Positions 33,551 to 46,706 of a stretch of 64,000 nucleotides of DNA are shown here, piece after piece. Source of the stretch: Chrysomallon squamiferum (taxonomy: Eukaryota; Mollusca; Gastropoda; Neomphalida; Peltospiridae); the NCBI GenBank assembly GCA_012295275.1, contig CM022670.1, positions 18,465,198 through 18,529,197 on the forward strand, written 5' to 3'. Within the stretch, counting starts at the first letter, position 1. Every line of letters starts with the position of its first letter. A program made the position numbers and the translations under genes. The notes beneath the pieces were generated by a model. That model was not told the origin of the DNA, did no database searches, and saw nothing but the letters and a program-made list of their open reading frames with translations.

Positions 33551-34380
33551 TTATTGTCTCCTTGCCAGGAGGCAGGAGTAAAATGCATGATTCTGATTGG
33601 CTAACAGTAAAGTTACATCATCTCTTACACATTTAATTTAAAGAAGCCGGTTTACATGCGTACGAATATCATTCACTGATCATAAAATGATGCAAACGTC
33701 TACAAACTTAGCCTCATATTGGGCATTTTCGTTAGTGTTTTAATTTGACATATATATCTTCTTTTTTTTTTTTTTTTAAAAAACATAGTATTTAACAAAT
33801 TAATTTTCGTTCAATTAGTTCATCTGAGTTGACAATGGTGTTAGTTACTTATTTTGATTTTTAACATATCGTACGTAACTTCCTACTCATTGCATTTCAA
33901 GAAAAGAAGTCCTGATAATTATTCGCAGGTGTCTGTTCCATAGAAATAGCCGTTTTATCGCAAGCGGTTTAGGTGTGAAAGGTTCAAAACATGTACTAAA
34001 TTTAGTTAAATGTTTTACACTTATAAAGAAATCCATCGATTTACTTTTATTTATGTATTAATGAGACCGTCCTGCCTGTTCACCTTGTTTTTTGCTAGGC
34101 CTACTGAAAATATCTTTGTGTTTAAAAACCGTTTTAGTCATGGTAGAATGGAAATAAAAACCTACACTGATTTTGCTTTTGAGGTAAGTGATCGACTGAA
34201 AACGGCTAAATGTCAGCATTTACAACGCGTTCGGTTTGAATGCCATTTTGCTGTATCCACTACTCGATATCAAAAATGAAATCACAGTAGGTGTATCTCC
34301 TGATTCAGTGGTAGAGAAACTAGAAAAATACTGAATATTTTTAACATGAGGAATAACGTACAAAACATTATTTTGCAGAA

Positions 34381-34433
34381 GACGTCGACACATACAGTAC
34401 TTGATCTGGACACGAGGAAACTAGATTGATAAT
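34381..34433 (+). repeat. Copy 2 of local duplicated block
   Basis: Same orientation as the 33495 copy, 886 bases downstream. The ends are nearly identical, with one mismatch in the last 20 bases. Confidence 0.7.
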
Positions 34434-35439
34434 GTCAGCTGTCACTATCAATTATGACTCCGAGTTGTCAGTGCCTACACAATGACTGTAAGTGATGAAG
34501 TGCCGACAAAATACGTCATAAATGTCGCGCCCGCTTTACTATTTACGAAAAAGACACTGAGACACTTTTTGTTAGTTCCCTTTTATTATACTGAGGTTTT
34601 TGAGTATAGCTGTTAGACTTGTTTTGGCGACGAATGATTAATGGGGATAAATAATGAAATAATTTTATTATTAATGTTTTTTTTTTTTTTTTTTAAATAT
34701 AATAACAATCGAAAAAGAAAAAAAAAGTATGAGAAAAAGAAAGAAACAAATTATAAATAAATAAATAAAAACAACAACAATAATACAAGAACAAAAGTAA
34801 CGATGATAATGATAAAATAAAAATAATAAAGAATCTGTACCAACCTAGGGAGAACTAATGTTAAAAAAAACCTCACATGCACGCAGGAGTAATAAGAAAT
34901 GATGATAATAAATTCCTTATATATTCGAAAAATTAATATTAAAATAATAAGAGAGTTTTTGTTTTTGTTATCTGTTTTTTTTTTTAAATACCTTTTATTT
35001 ATATTTAGTGATGTACTTAATTTAGTTAACAGCCTTTGTTAACAATACTGTTGTTAAAAATTAATTCCATTTATTATAAATAAAATAATTATTAACAATT
35101 TCTAACAAGTTCATGAACAAACAGAAGAGGCAATAAAATTGATTTTATTTACAAGGCTGTTGTATTTGTTTTGCATTTCTGCTAGTAAACAAGTAGAGAA
35201 AAAAAAGAAAATAGATTTCTTTATTATGTTTTTTTCAATTTTTTATTTTATTTTATTGATTTTTTCCCCCAGACATACATCTTGATCACAACAGGCTGTT
35301 ACTTTATCATAAATTATCACTTTATCATAGAAACCATATATTTATTTCCTTTCTGCTTGCTAGCTTCACATAATCATACTTCAGACAACTCAAGAAGACA
35401 CATTTTTCAGTCTGAAGGTGTGATTAAAACATAAAACAT

Positions 35440-36010
35440 TATATCAGAAGCAATTATAAACGTTCGTACAACCCAGTCTCGTCTGATTGTCAAGTTACAA
35501 AACAAATTCCCTGCTGATATATGATTTCCGCGAGCCTAATGGCAATAACTTTATAAAACTGAAACATTTTATCGCATATTATAAGCGGTTTATCTAGCAA
35601 ACATTCACCTAAGAAACTGAGCGCTTCCTATAAATGCTATTGTCTAAATGACTAGTTAGCCCGAGAAGACGCAGCCGATAGCCTCTTACCCCGAACCATC
35701 ATCACGCGAGACTCCGCGAGATACGATGACGCCAGAATACTGTTTTCCGTACCATCACTTCTGGACTAGATACGGCCTCGATTCGACTGCACAGACAAGT
35801 AGTAATTAAAAAAACACGGTGGCACGTAAAACAATGAAAAGATTATTAAAACAAATTTGCTGGTGATTTTTAACAATGGCAAAAAGAGTGCGATCAAGAT
35901 AAAGAGGCAACACATCCGCGCCATGTTGTCTTTCCGAGTTACCATGCAGAGACAAAGAGACTGATAACTGTTATTGTTGTTTTTGTTGTCCATACTTTAT
36001 AAACTAATAA
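35440..36010. other. Complex-sequence island (candidate cis-regulatory)
   Basis: CpG-rich for this window, with CACGCGAGACT at 35704 and CGCGCCATGTTG at 35917. No coding signal. Confidence 0.4.
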
Positions 36011-36739
36011 AACAGAAAACAAAATAATCTCTCTCAATAACTGTCACTGTGAGCACGTAAATTGGTTTCATAATGCCATATCTTCCTCTTTTCAAAATTA
36101 TTTCTTAACATTTTCAAAGTTGTTTAGAGAAATAAAATCTTTTAGGAAGGAAGTTTGTAAAATTAATACTGTAAGGAATACTTTTAACAATCTAAAAGAA
36201 ATGAAGGAAAAAGATAAAACAGAATAAAATAAGAAAACGAATGAAGGAAATGAAGAAAACGGTCCAATAAATGAAAGAGATATCTTAATTCATCTTTGTT
36301 ATTCATCTTTGACTGCAGCAGTTCAGTTATAGGACTTATAAATATTTATTTTAAAATAATAAATATCAATACAATATTTTTGCTCGTTTGACGTATATTT
36401 GATTATAGGCATCATTATTACAGTTACTACTGCTATTACTACTATCGCCTCCACTATGTAAAAAATACTAATGTCGGCATAAAGGCTTTCAATAGAGGAC
36501 GCCTGTGTTCTATATTGCTACCATCTCTCTGTCATACTTTAAAACAAAATTTATTCGTTCTCATTTCAGAAACACTAATACTACTATTACTAATAATAAC
36601 TTCGAAGCAGGTAATATAAAAGGGTAAAAAAAAAGAAGAAGATTTTAACTCTTTATTCCTGAAATGCAGATGTAATTAAAATTTAGTAATATAGGCCTAT
36701 AAGACGAAAAACCGTGATATGGTTTAATGATCACACACA

Positions 36740-37250
36740 AATTAGCAGCTCTCCAATTTTAGAATAGAAGCTGACATCAGACGAGTTTCCGACAAGAAAG
36801 GAAGCCATTTTGCAGCATCATAGATAATTGTCTTGTTCAAGCACTAAGCGCATTATTTAGCTGGAGCGCCAGACTCTGGGTGAGAAATAGACACAGAACC
36901 ACACTTGACAGATACTTCAGCGGCAGGAAACAGACGTCAGTTGGCATCAGCGCCAAGAATAAAATGTTCTCTGAAATGGAAACTGTTCGTGATTTTTTCT
37001 TTCTGTTTTTGCGATCGATTACAATGCCAGTGTTTGAAATAGTTTATAAGCTTCATGGTTCTGGATAACCTAAACCAGATTTCTTGTCTTTTCGTTTATT
37101 TAACATGCCAATTTGTTACTGCTAGTTCAGAATCGTCGTTTTTATTTACGAGATGGCTTAATTCCGCTTAAGGTTTGGTAATAATCCGTATCGTTCTTGA
37201 TAGATTGTCAAACCGTTTTATGTATAAATGATTCAATACATCGATTCAGA
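36740..37250. other. Complex-sequence island (candidate cis-regulatory)
   Basis: Unique sequence with AAGCCATTTTGCAGC at 36802. A 62-codon frame at 36880 is not recognisable as protein. Confidence 0.35.
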
Positions 37251-37486
37251 CAAGTATTAAACGTTTCTCTTTTATTATTAACTAATCCATTAAAACTTCA
37301 TAATTTTTCTTTTTGGATTTGATAACCAGTCATTATATGGCATGCTGTTATTTGAATCATGGATCCTTTGCTTTTTTCCCACATCGGTCTGAACATCGTA
37401 AGGCTGCTGATTCAAAAATGTTTAGTTACATAATTAGTATTTGCAATATAATTTAATGTCAGATGGTTGATTGTGCAAGTAACGGT

Positions 37487-37631
<145 letters not shown>

Positions 37632-38274
37632 AAACAAGAAACACGACAAAATTCTTTAATGAAATTTACAACTTTCCAATCGTTTTCTGATATCTAAAGG
37701 TTGAATTAAAATCTATATTTGTCTATGAATACATATCTGTCTATTTTTCAGACATACATCATCTATGTTCTTTAAATTTTATATATTTTATATATATGTT
37801 TAGATTCCTATTTGTTTTTAGTTTTGGAGATTGATGATTAACAGTAACAATAAAATAATATATTATTAAATTTATTTTAACATAATAATAATTTTTTTTT
37901 AAAAAGACAACTTGAAAATATTAAAATAATAAATATATAAATAAAAGTGTATCTGATGATAACTATATAAATAAAATAAAATAGAATGTGTGTCTGCAGA
38001 TGTTTTATTTTTCTTGTTCTAAAACTAGAGAAAGAAATAAAGAAAGGATTTACAATTATCAGCAATAGATTTTTATTTTCATTATATTACATTATTTATA
38101 CAAATGTATCTTTAAATATATTACTTGTATAACGATACTATCTATATCGGTTTCACAACTCATTACTTTCTTCAACATGTATTGTTTATTTTAAGCACAG
38201 TGTGAAATAAAAGCGTTATTCATACCATTTCGTTTACAAGTTTTATTCAATTTTGCAGTCGTTTATTTCATGTA

Positions 38275-38610
38275 CAGGTATAGACCAATTATCCGGACAC
38301 CTAGGGGCCTGAGGTGTTCCGGATTTCTGGATTTTCCGGTTTTCTGGTACCAAGGCATCTAAATAGATAAATAATTAGGCATAAACATTTTAAAATTAAA
38401 AACATAAAGAAAATTGACGATACACAACTGTGGCGACTCGATACGTAAACAATGCGGCGAATGAATGATTGCAACGCGGCTTGAAAGAGTAGTTCCGGTC
38501 TGGCGAGAACAACACCCGTGCGCACGAACTATGAAAATAGCATCGGGAAAAAACATCCGGTTTTCGGGACTTTCCGGATTTTGGACGCCGGATAATTGGT
38601 CCGGTACCTG
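38275..38610. mobile_element. Tigger/pogo-like MITE (336 bp) with TA target duplication
   Basis: The ends are inverted: the left begins CAGGTATAGACCAATTATCC and the right, reverse complemented, begins CAGGTACCGGACCAATTATC. Both sides are flanked by TA (38273-38274 and 38611-38612), as in Tc1/mariner/pogo insertions. Further CCGGATTTTCCGG-type words lie inside both arms. It encodes no transposase. The ORFs across it are chance. Confidence 0.82.
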
Positions 38611-39029
38611 TATAACGTTGTCAGCTTCCTCTGATATCTTTTATAGTATGATTAAGAACAAAGTTCATGTTATTTAATTTTAAGATTTATTCTGTTGACA
38701 CTGATACTGAGATTCGATCAGAGATACAGTTGTAGTGGCATGACCACGATATCTTTGATGTCTTCAGTGATAACTAGATTGAAACCACCATTGAGTGTTC
38801 ATTTGGTGAAATGCATAAATTATCCTAAATACATTTTGGACATATGTAATTCAAGTAATTGTGACTTTTAAAAAAAAAAAATACCAGTCTTAGCTAATAT
38901 TAAAGTATAACAATAAAATATCAAAGATTTGTAAAGCGATTCAAATGTTTTGTGCTATCGTAATTTACTTCCATTGTCAGCAGCTTTTTACTGTTAAAAG
39001 TTTATATATTTTTTATCAAACACTTTGTT

Positions 39030-39097
39030 ATAAAGGTTATATATTACTATTTTATTGTTTTATTTAAAACAATAAAATAGTAATATATAACCTTTAT
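39030..39097. repeat. Perfect 32-bp inverted repeat with 4-base loop
   Basis: Left arm 39030-39061, loop ATTT, right arm 39066-39097. All 32 positions pair. The arms are AT-rich but not simple repeats; they include AAAGGTTATATATTACTA and its complement. Confidence 0.95.
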
Positions 39098-39239
39098 TTT
39101 GATTACTGAAGTTAATTTAAGTTTCTTTTTTTTAAAGAAATGGGCAGAAGCCTGTCTTGGGAACTGAACTATGTAAGTTAAAGTTCATTTTTCTAAAACC
39201 TTAACACTGCCATCTATTTTTTTTTTATTACATACATAA

Positions 39240-39730
39240 CAATATTTATGTGATACGGTTACAAACAAATATCCCCTGTATAGCGGCATCTCTCTTATTC
39301 TCACATGGCCGAAGTGATATTTTATGAGACAGAGTAGCGGGCGAAATGAAGCAAAATCCTTCAACGATCAAAATTAATCCAGACTCGTCGAAGCTTGAAG
39401 AGAATTTTAAAGTGCTTTTCTTCAGTATTAGATTACAATGATTGCTTCTTCTCATATTAATACAGACACACACGGCTTTCGGATGACAGACCTGCGAAGC
39501 ATGGAAAATTTATTTTATTGTTTTAAATAATAATGTTCTCTGCGGACGACACAGTATTTGGTCTGCGGTCAGGTCTGGTCAATCAGGAATTAGTCAAAGT
39601 GAATAGATTGGATGAGGTTTCTGTTCGCCATTTGCAGCCCACTTGTTCCGTATCACCGACTGTAATAATGTTGTTTGGACTGCTTTGAGACCGGGTCGCT
39701 TACTGTGGCGAATTGAGTTAGGAAATTAAG
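39240..39730. other. Complex-sequence island (candidate cis-regulatory)
   Basis: CpG-bearing unique sequence with TTCGCCATTTGCAGC at 39625. No gene recognised. Confidence 0.38.
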
Positions 39731-39905
39731 AAAGAAAAGCCACTTTATGTTTTTAAAAAGAAAGTTATTAAATTAAATAGTTTTGATGCTTTAAACAGAG
39801 TGAGTGGCTTGCATGGGGGCGAACAGATGGACTGACGAACGGATAGGTTTTAAAAAACAGTGACGCGAAATGGAAGAAGAGACGCAGATAAAGAAAACCA
39901 CCGAG

Positions 39906-40420
39906 TGAGAGAGATAGAGAAAGAAAGAGAGACAGACAAACACAGAGAGAGAGAGAAAGAAAGAGAGACAGACAAACACAGAGAGATAGAGAAAGAAAGA
40001 GAGACAGACAAACACAGAGAGAGAAAGAAAGAGAGATAGAGAAAGAAAGAGAGACAGACAAACACAGAGAGAGTGAGAAAGAAAGAGAGACAGACAAACA
40101 CAGAGAGATAGAGAAAGAAAGAGAGACAGACAAACACAGAGAGAGAGAAAGAAAGAGAGACAGACAAACACAGAGAGAGTGAGAAAGAAAGAGAGACAGA
40201 CAAACACAGAGAGAGAGAGAAAGAGAGACAGACAAACACAGAGAGAGTGAGAAAGAGAGACAGACAAAACACAGAGATAGAGAAAGAGAGACAGAAAGAC
40301 AGAGAGATAGAGAGAGAGACAGACAAACACAGAGAGAGAGAGAAAGAAAGAGAGACAGACAAACACAGAGAGAGTGAGAAAGAAAGAGAGACAGACAAAC
40401 ACAGAGAGAGTGAGAAAGAA
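39906..40420. repeat. 36-bp purine-rich minisatellite, about 14 copies
   Basis: The core GACAGACAAACACAGAGA recurs at 39931, 39967, 40003, 40053, 40089, 40125 and so on to 40389, mostly 36 bases apart. Because 36 is a multiple of three and the unit has no antisense stop, three overlapping minus-strand frames stay open. None is a gene. Confidence 0.95.
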
Positions 40421-40601
40421 TTGCTAGTCAAAGGATAAAAACTAATTTTGTTAATAACAAGAACAGTTATGTCATACATCTGAATTTAACAGATCAGAGA
40501 AAGAAAAACAAAGTGTGCCTTCTTTTCAGCTGCTGGACATCAAAAAAACAAAACAATGTATGCACAAATAAATTAATAATTAACAATAATTTTAAAATAA
40601 T

Positions 40602-40629
40602 AATAATAATAATAATAATAATCATAATC

Positions 40630-40696
<67 letters not shown>
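40602..40696. repeat. (TAA)n and (TAAA)n repeat
   Basis: TAA units with one CAT interruption, then TAAA units. Confidence 0.9.
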
Positions 40697-40697
<1 letters not shown>

Positions 40698-40859
40698 GAA
40701 TCTCTCAGATAAGAAAAATTAATGAAGATACGAAAGAAACAGATTTTATCAATATGAGGCTGCATAAATACCTAAGTCAATAATATTATGACGAGCTGCA
40801 TAAACTACTGAAATAAGACAATTAAATAATCATAGAAGCAATATTATTTAGGTCCATAT

Positions 40860-41173
40860 CATTAATTATTTGCATGCGTTCCTTTGACACGTGTGCCTGT
40901 TTTTAATAAAGGGCGACACGTAGGGCTTCCTTTATTTAACTCAAGATTTTGGATGGTTTTTTGAAAAACCGTGTAAGTGGTGTCGTTAAACAAACGTCTC
41001 CGTATTGTAGCACAAGAAACTGTCATGAAGATAATATGATACGGTCCTGCAGTTGTCCAAGCGCCACAAAAATTACTGGGATGAATCGTTTCAAATATCT
41101 GGCTGAGGTGTCCAGTTTCAGAGTATTTATCGTACAGTAAAAGGGTAAACAGTGAAAAAGAAGGTGGGGAGAT

Positions 41174-41207
<34 letters not shown>

Positions 41208-41850
41208 AGACTAGGAAGAAAAATAAAGAGCACAACAAAATTTAAAATCAGGAGTAAAAGATAAATAATACAAGAAAGGAGAAAAAGAAAAAAAAAAGAA
41301 GAAAGATAGAGAGATTAATAGAAGATGAAAGAAAAAGACAAAACATCTCGTCTGCGTATCGGTATACACTAATCTGTTTTTGAATTTCGATAAGTTTGTG
41401 GAATTCGCTCGACTGTGATACAAGTTCTGAATCGTCGTCAAATTATAGGCCTGGCCGCCATTACCGATTCTGACGCTTATTAATTTACCTAGACCGTCCC
41501 CTTCACGTTCTGGTAATAACCGCTCAGATGACAACGTTTAGACGACGAAAATGTTCCGTCTCCGCAGTTTGAAAACCGAGACACAACTTTACAACCATTT
41601 TCCTTTCATCGAATGATGCGAAAATGATCATGTCTGCGCGTTCTTGACGTACGAGTTATTGTCCCTCTTCATGGGTAGGTGGCGCCCCTTGGATGTCGTT
41701 TTGCGGATGGTTTTGCTCGTGCGTGTAATTTGTTCATTCACCCACGGTGAAATGGCTCGCGCCTTTTTGTGGAGCCAGAAGATAAAAATACACATACAAG
41801 TCTGTCTTGTTATTGTTGTTGTTGAACAAACCTTCTGAAGTGCAGTTTTT
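40860..41850. other. Two complex-sequence islands split by an A/GA-rich block
   Basis: Islands at 40860-41130 and 41340-41850 are CpG-bearing. The second has GGCCGCCATTACCG at 41453. A24 and GAAA-rich sequence lies between them. No protein recognised. Confidence 0.35.
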
Positions 41851-41874
41851 TTTTTTTTGTTTTTTATCAGTCAT

Positions 41875-42090
41875 TTATTATTATTATTATTATTCATAGT
41901 GTCGTTTTTATTGTTAATATTGACATTGTTCTCATTATTATCACTGTATTATTAGTAACAGTGACATTAATAGTTGTAGAAGTAAGAGTAGTAATGATAG
42001 TAGCAGTAATGGAAATATTGATAAAAAAATAGTAATAATTATAGTAGTATGTTGATAGTAATAGTAACATGTATAGAAATAGTAATGGTG
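41875..42090. repeat. Degenerate ATT/AGT trinucleotide repeat
   Basis: Short ATT run followed by diverged AGT, ATA and GTA words. Confidence 0.7.
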
Positions 42091-42529
42091 TCTGATGTTG
42101 ATTTTGTTGCTACATAAAGTTAATAAATTAAGGTATTTTTTATTTTTTATTTTTTATTTTCTATTAATTTTTTTAAGCGATTTTTGATTTTACAGATAAA
42201 TACTGCTATTAAGTAAATTCCATTTCATTTAATTAATTAGCTTTCTTTCGTTTAATAAATTAGCATTAATTAAAACGATAATAAATAAATAAATAAATAA
42301 ATAAATAGTCGTATTAGCAGTAATAATAGTACCAGCAGACGTAATATGTATTAACATTTTCAAGCATAATATAAAACGAAAGTAACTATAATTTCATTTT
42401 CGTAAATTATTAATATTATTTCCACACATCCCACACCCCCGATTATTGAAACAGTAAGCTTGACATATTGTACATTAAACAATGAAAATGTCGCGGTTTT
42501 TTTTTTGTGTGTGTGTTTTTTTTCTTATG

Positions 42530-42990
42530 GGAAGCCAATTTTATTCTAGTGTCGTCTGCTGCATGTATGCCTCGAGCAATGTCGCTGCTATTTACGCGGG
42601 CGACATGATAGCGCCAGCCTTCTTAATCAGGCACAAAAACTATTTATTTTGGGCCCAATTTTTAAGAAAGGGTGTTTACTTTGCTTCTTCAATATTAAGC
42701 AATAGATGAGTGACACTTGGGAAACTACGCCTTGTGTGAGATGGCGAGAGGCGGCCACGGGTGAGCAGTCACGTGGCGAACACGACTGGTTCACAGCGGG
42801 ATGCGTCTCTTGACTGTTCCAGCGAGCTGGGTGGTGGAGCGCATCATTTAACGTGTGCGCCGCTATTGTGGCGACGTTAGCCCTACGTTTAACACATTGT
42901 AACCGTATTGCGAGAACATCATCTGATATTCAGTGCATTCGATATGCTTCATATTGGGCTTTTGTCAGGTGTCTGTTTTAATTAATACGT
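42530..42990. other. Complex-sequence island (candidate cis-regulatory)
   Basis: One of the most CpG-rich islands. It has CACGTG in AGTCACGTGGCG near 42769, and its right edge (42941-42984) resembles 33711-33750. No coding support. Confidence 0.45.
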
Positions 42991-43182
42991 TTTATTTTAT
43001 TTCCTACTGCTAAGCGGAAAAGGGGAGGGGAAGAAAATGTTAAAAGAATTAAAAAACAAAATATTCGTGTCTTTTACTTTTTCTCTACAAATTTTGAATT
43101 TTTTTCACTTTATATATATTAAAAAAGAAAAATTATTTATCAGTTTTATGTTCAAAACGATACAGAGAGACAGATAGAGGAA

Positions 43183-43191
43183 CAGAGAGAG

Positions 43192-43262
<71 letters not shown>
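43183..43262. repeat. (GA)n microsatellite
   Basis: GA run of about 80 bases with one interruption near 43210. Confidence 0.97.
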
Positions 43263-43264
<2 letters not shown>

Positions 43265-43562
43265 CAATGAAAAAAACCCAGTATATTTAATTAAAACATG
43301 AACCAAAATTGTAAACAGCGAGCAGGAAGATGAAATTTGATAAACAAATGAATATTAATTTTATTTTCCCCTTCACCATCTGCCGAAGTGATTTCTAGGG
43401 AAACATTATATATTTTTCCATTAGGGATAAAGAAATGATAAACAAATACTAGAGAGAGATTTCATGAAAACGCATTGTGTGAACTATTAGGTCTGATGAC
43501 AGCCTTCTCATTATTAACTACAGCCCAGTCTTATAATACATTTAATAACGTCATAGAAAACA

Positions 43563-43565
<3 letters not shown>

Positions 43566-43618
<53 letters not shown>

Positions 43619-43652
43619 TGATGATGATGATGATGATGTGATGATGATTACG
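43566..43652. repeat. (TAA)n then (TGA)n repeat
   Basis: TAA units to about 43616, then GATGAT units. Confidence 0.92.
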
Positions 43653-43979
43653 ATGATAATAATAATTTCACTTTAATTAAATTTTAGTACTTCGAAATTT
43701 GCGAACAGATATATGTTTCAAGAATAAATCAAATAATTTTTTTGAAGTTATCTTGGCATTATGAAATGAGTTTCGTAATTAGAAATATGTTAATAAATAT
43801 CTATAAAGTCGTAGAAATAGACGTACATTATATATTATTCATATACAAAATAATGCATGACCGTTTCCATTAATTATATTTAAATATCTTAAATTATATT
43901 GTGTTTTGACAAATGCATGAACGGAGAGAAGTAAATAAATGGATATAAGATGCTTAATTACACATTAGGGATTCGTTGT

Positions 43980-44230
43980 GTAAATTTGTGTATTTAGTAC
44001 ACAGAAGCAAAGCGGTCTGCCAGCTAAATTACAAGTTATGTGCTAGTTGCGTGCGCGGTGCACCGTCTCTAAGGGACGGAAGTACCAATTACAAAATGAT
44101 CGATATTTGAAATACGGATAATTACGAGTTCCCAGAAGCGCCATAGCGTGACGTCGACGATTGGCACCCTAAACGCCATGTTTTCTAGCTAAACACGAAT
44201 GATTAATATTAAAGTATCGTCAAATTATTC
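43980..44230. other. Complex-sequence island (candidate cis-regulatory)
   Basis: CpG-bearing, with GTGACGTCGACG at 44150 and AACGCCATGTTTTC at 44172. Confidence 0.38.
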
Positions 44231-44729
44231 CAAAATGTGTAATTTTCATGCATTTCCAAAAAAAAAAAAAAAAAAAAAATGTTTAAATGGAACGAAACAT
44301 GCCAATGTTTTAGAACTTGGTTTTTGCTTTTCTTTAAATGTAATTTGTAAATAATTCTAGACACACCTTCAGATTTACAGTTTCATATATTGCGAGCACA
44401 AGGCAAGTTTAAACCTTCAGAAGACAGGTTTTAAATTGCTGAGCGACTGAGTGGTAATAAAAAATTGACATTATTTTAACATTAAAAAGCTTCTCCTTTT
44501 CTACATTTTCTCTTCATGTACAAACAGAAAGAATAAAAAAAAGAAAGAATCCTATTTTCCAAACTTTTATAACATAACTGTCACAAAAGAAAAAAAAAAG
44601 AATGAAATAAAGCGCTATACTGTTTTATTTGCTTCACAGTTGCCACCGTTATCGACATAATGATCATCAGTTATAAATATCAATTTTCTGCAGAAAAGTA
44701 AATCAAATACATTTCTAAATTGAGGGTAA

Positions 44730-45110
44730 TTAGGTCTTGTATCTTTAAAGACGTCTCAACTACATAAAACTTCTTCTCGGAGTTTTCACTACATTTGCAG
44801 CCGAGAATAAATAATTTCAAGGTTGTGTAAACAAAAGTGTGTCTTCTTTAGCAAGTGTCTCGTTCGCCAGTTGCTGTTTATATGAAACAAAGTAATCGGC
44901 ATGATTAAAAGTGACATGGCGGCCATTTGCAATTTGAAACACGTGGTCTTGCTCTCTGTCTGACATCGTGGCCAGACAACCCAACATTCCACCACTAAAC
45001 ACGTCAGTTACAATGCAGAGTGTAGTTTATGATTTTAATCGTCACCGACGTGTTCATATTTATAGAAAATTTCTCTTTAATTTCTTGGCGCCGCGGTTTC
45101 GTTTGAGCCA
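44730..45110. other. Complex-sequence island (candidate cis-regulatory)
   Basis: Unique sequence with CATGGCGGCCATTTGCAA at 44915. The short minus-strand frames here match no family. Confidence 0.38.
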
Positions 45111-45364
45111 TAACGACATTATAATATTGATCATTAAATAAACCTTTCAAAATTTCATTTCATTCTTGGCGTAATAACCTTTTTACAAATCAAAATATAA
45201 GTTTATGAAATCATTGTACACAAGAGTTTATCCATAGTGTGTGCAGCTCTGTCTAGGTGCAAACAAAAGATCATTGGATTTTAATGGGAAAATGTAGTTT
45301 CTGAATTTTTATTAAACATTCGATAACCAGTAGCTGATGTTAGAAAATTAATGTACTTCTACTA

Positions 45365-45368
<4 letters not shown>

Positions 45369-45444
<76 letters not shown>
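45369..45444. repeat. (CT)n then (GT)n microsatellite
   Basis: CT to 45435, then GT. Confidence 0.97.
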
Positions 45445-45445
<1 letters not shown>

Positions 45446-45550
45446 TTTTTTGTATGTTTTTTTTTGCTTTATACCTATAAACGGTAAAAAAACGAAACTA
45501 CAGAGTTTTATAAACGTAACTGATCTTTCATCTTCAGTAGTTTTTTTTCA

Positions 45551-45582
<32 letters not shown>

Positions 45583-45639
45583 ATATAGGCCTTAGCTGTA
45601 AAACATAGAAATAAATTCTACCTTACGAATACTTCTTAT

Positions 45640-46560
45640 TTAATTATACAATTCGGGATTTTAGTGACTCAGCGCTGTGACTTAAACCTCATCAGTGCTA
45701 TTCACGTATTCATTGGTTAGAAGAAGGCAAAAAAAACATAGTTGCTTTTTTGACGCCAGACAGATTTGATGAATGTTTTATGTTTTAGAGATAGGAATCC
45801 TTCTGGCAGTTATTTGTCGCAGCAGCGTTACACATGGAAAGCTTTATTAGATTATATTCCTACGTCGTTTAATTTGATCGTGGTATTTTCGGGATTTCAG
45901 TTAATCCGCGACTTTGTTGGGTGGAATTATACCGGGTCTACAAACACATCGTGAGAAGTAACATGAAATTAATGCCCCTGATGTACGGTGTCTCAAATTT
46001 CTTTACGATCATCATATACCTTTTGTGTTGTCGAGTGCAGCGTCTCATGCAATAAGTATTATTTCTTCACGAGTTCTGAAAACACGGCCATGCAGATACA
46101 TATTTAATTGCTTCACTTTTCTAAACGAATAAAGTGACTGAAAGAAGAACATTAAAATAATGATACTGATATAGTTGGTTTAAAGAGACACACAAACACA
46201 CCCACACACCCACCCACACCCACACACCCACACACACCCGGACACACACACAGACTCAAAAAAATATAATCCAAAAACAAATCACACTAATACTAGGATT
46301 ACGTCTTAAAAGAATCTTAATATAATTTTTTTTTTCTCTCTCAGAGTTTAGCTTGATCTTGTTTATGTTCTTCTTCTTCTTTTATTCTTAATTTTAATTT
46401 TTAATTTTTTTTTTGGTTTAATGGACACCCAGTGAAACGTTAAATGTTTTAGCTAAAGTTACGCTGGGAATACTGACAAAGAGATTTTTAAAAGTATTTT
46501 ATGTCAGCGCCATGTTGAAAAACACGCGTTCGTCACAACGATATTCTTTTCCTCTCTTCA
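45640..46560. other. Mixed stretch: island, CACACCC repeat, T-rich
   Basis: Complex sequence at 45640-46110, a CACACCCAC-type repeat at 46191-46252, then T-rich sequence and a small island with CAGCGCCATGTTG at 46505. No gene. Confidence 0.4.
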
Positions 46561-46616
46561 TATTAAAAAACTAGTGACTAATGTAAAATTAATAATAATT
46601 ATTTTCTGAATATAGG

Positions 46617-46636
46617 CAATAATAATAATAATAATA

Positions 46637-46706
<70 letters not shown>
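46617..46706. repeat. (TAA)n repeat
   Basis: About 90 bases of TAA units, followed by diverged GATAAT words to about 46840. Confidence 0.95.

Larger units (their letters stand above)
33480..34570. other. Complex-sequence island with an internally repeated 55-base block
   Basis: Unique-looking, CpG-bearing sequence containing two copies of a block, at 33495-33550 and 34381-34433. It also has TGATTGGCTAA, a Pbx/Hox-like word, near 33594. An 89-codon frame at 34010-34279 matches no known family. Confidence 0.4.

Noticed and set aside
39768-40479. Three overlapping minus-strand frames of 155-209 codons rich in Ser, Leu, Cys and Val
   Set aside because: Produced by a 36-bp minisatellite without antisense stops.
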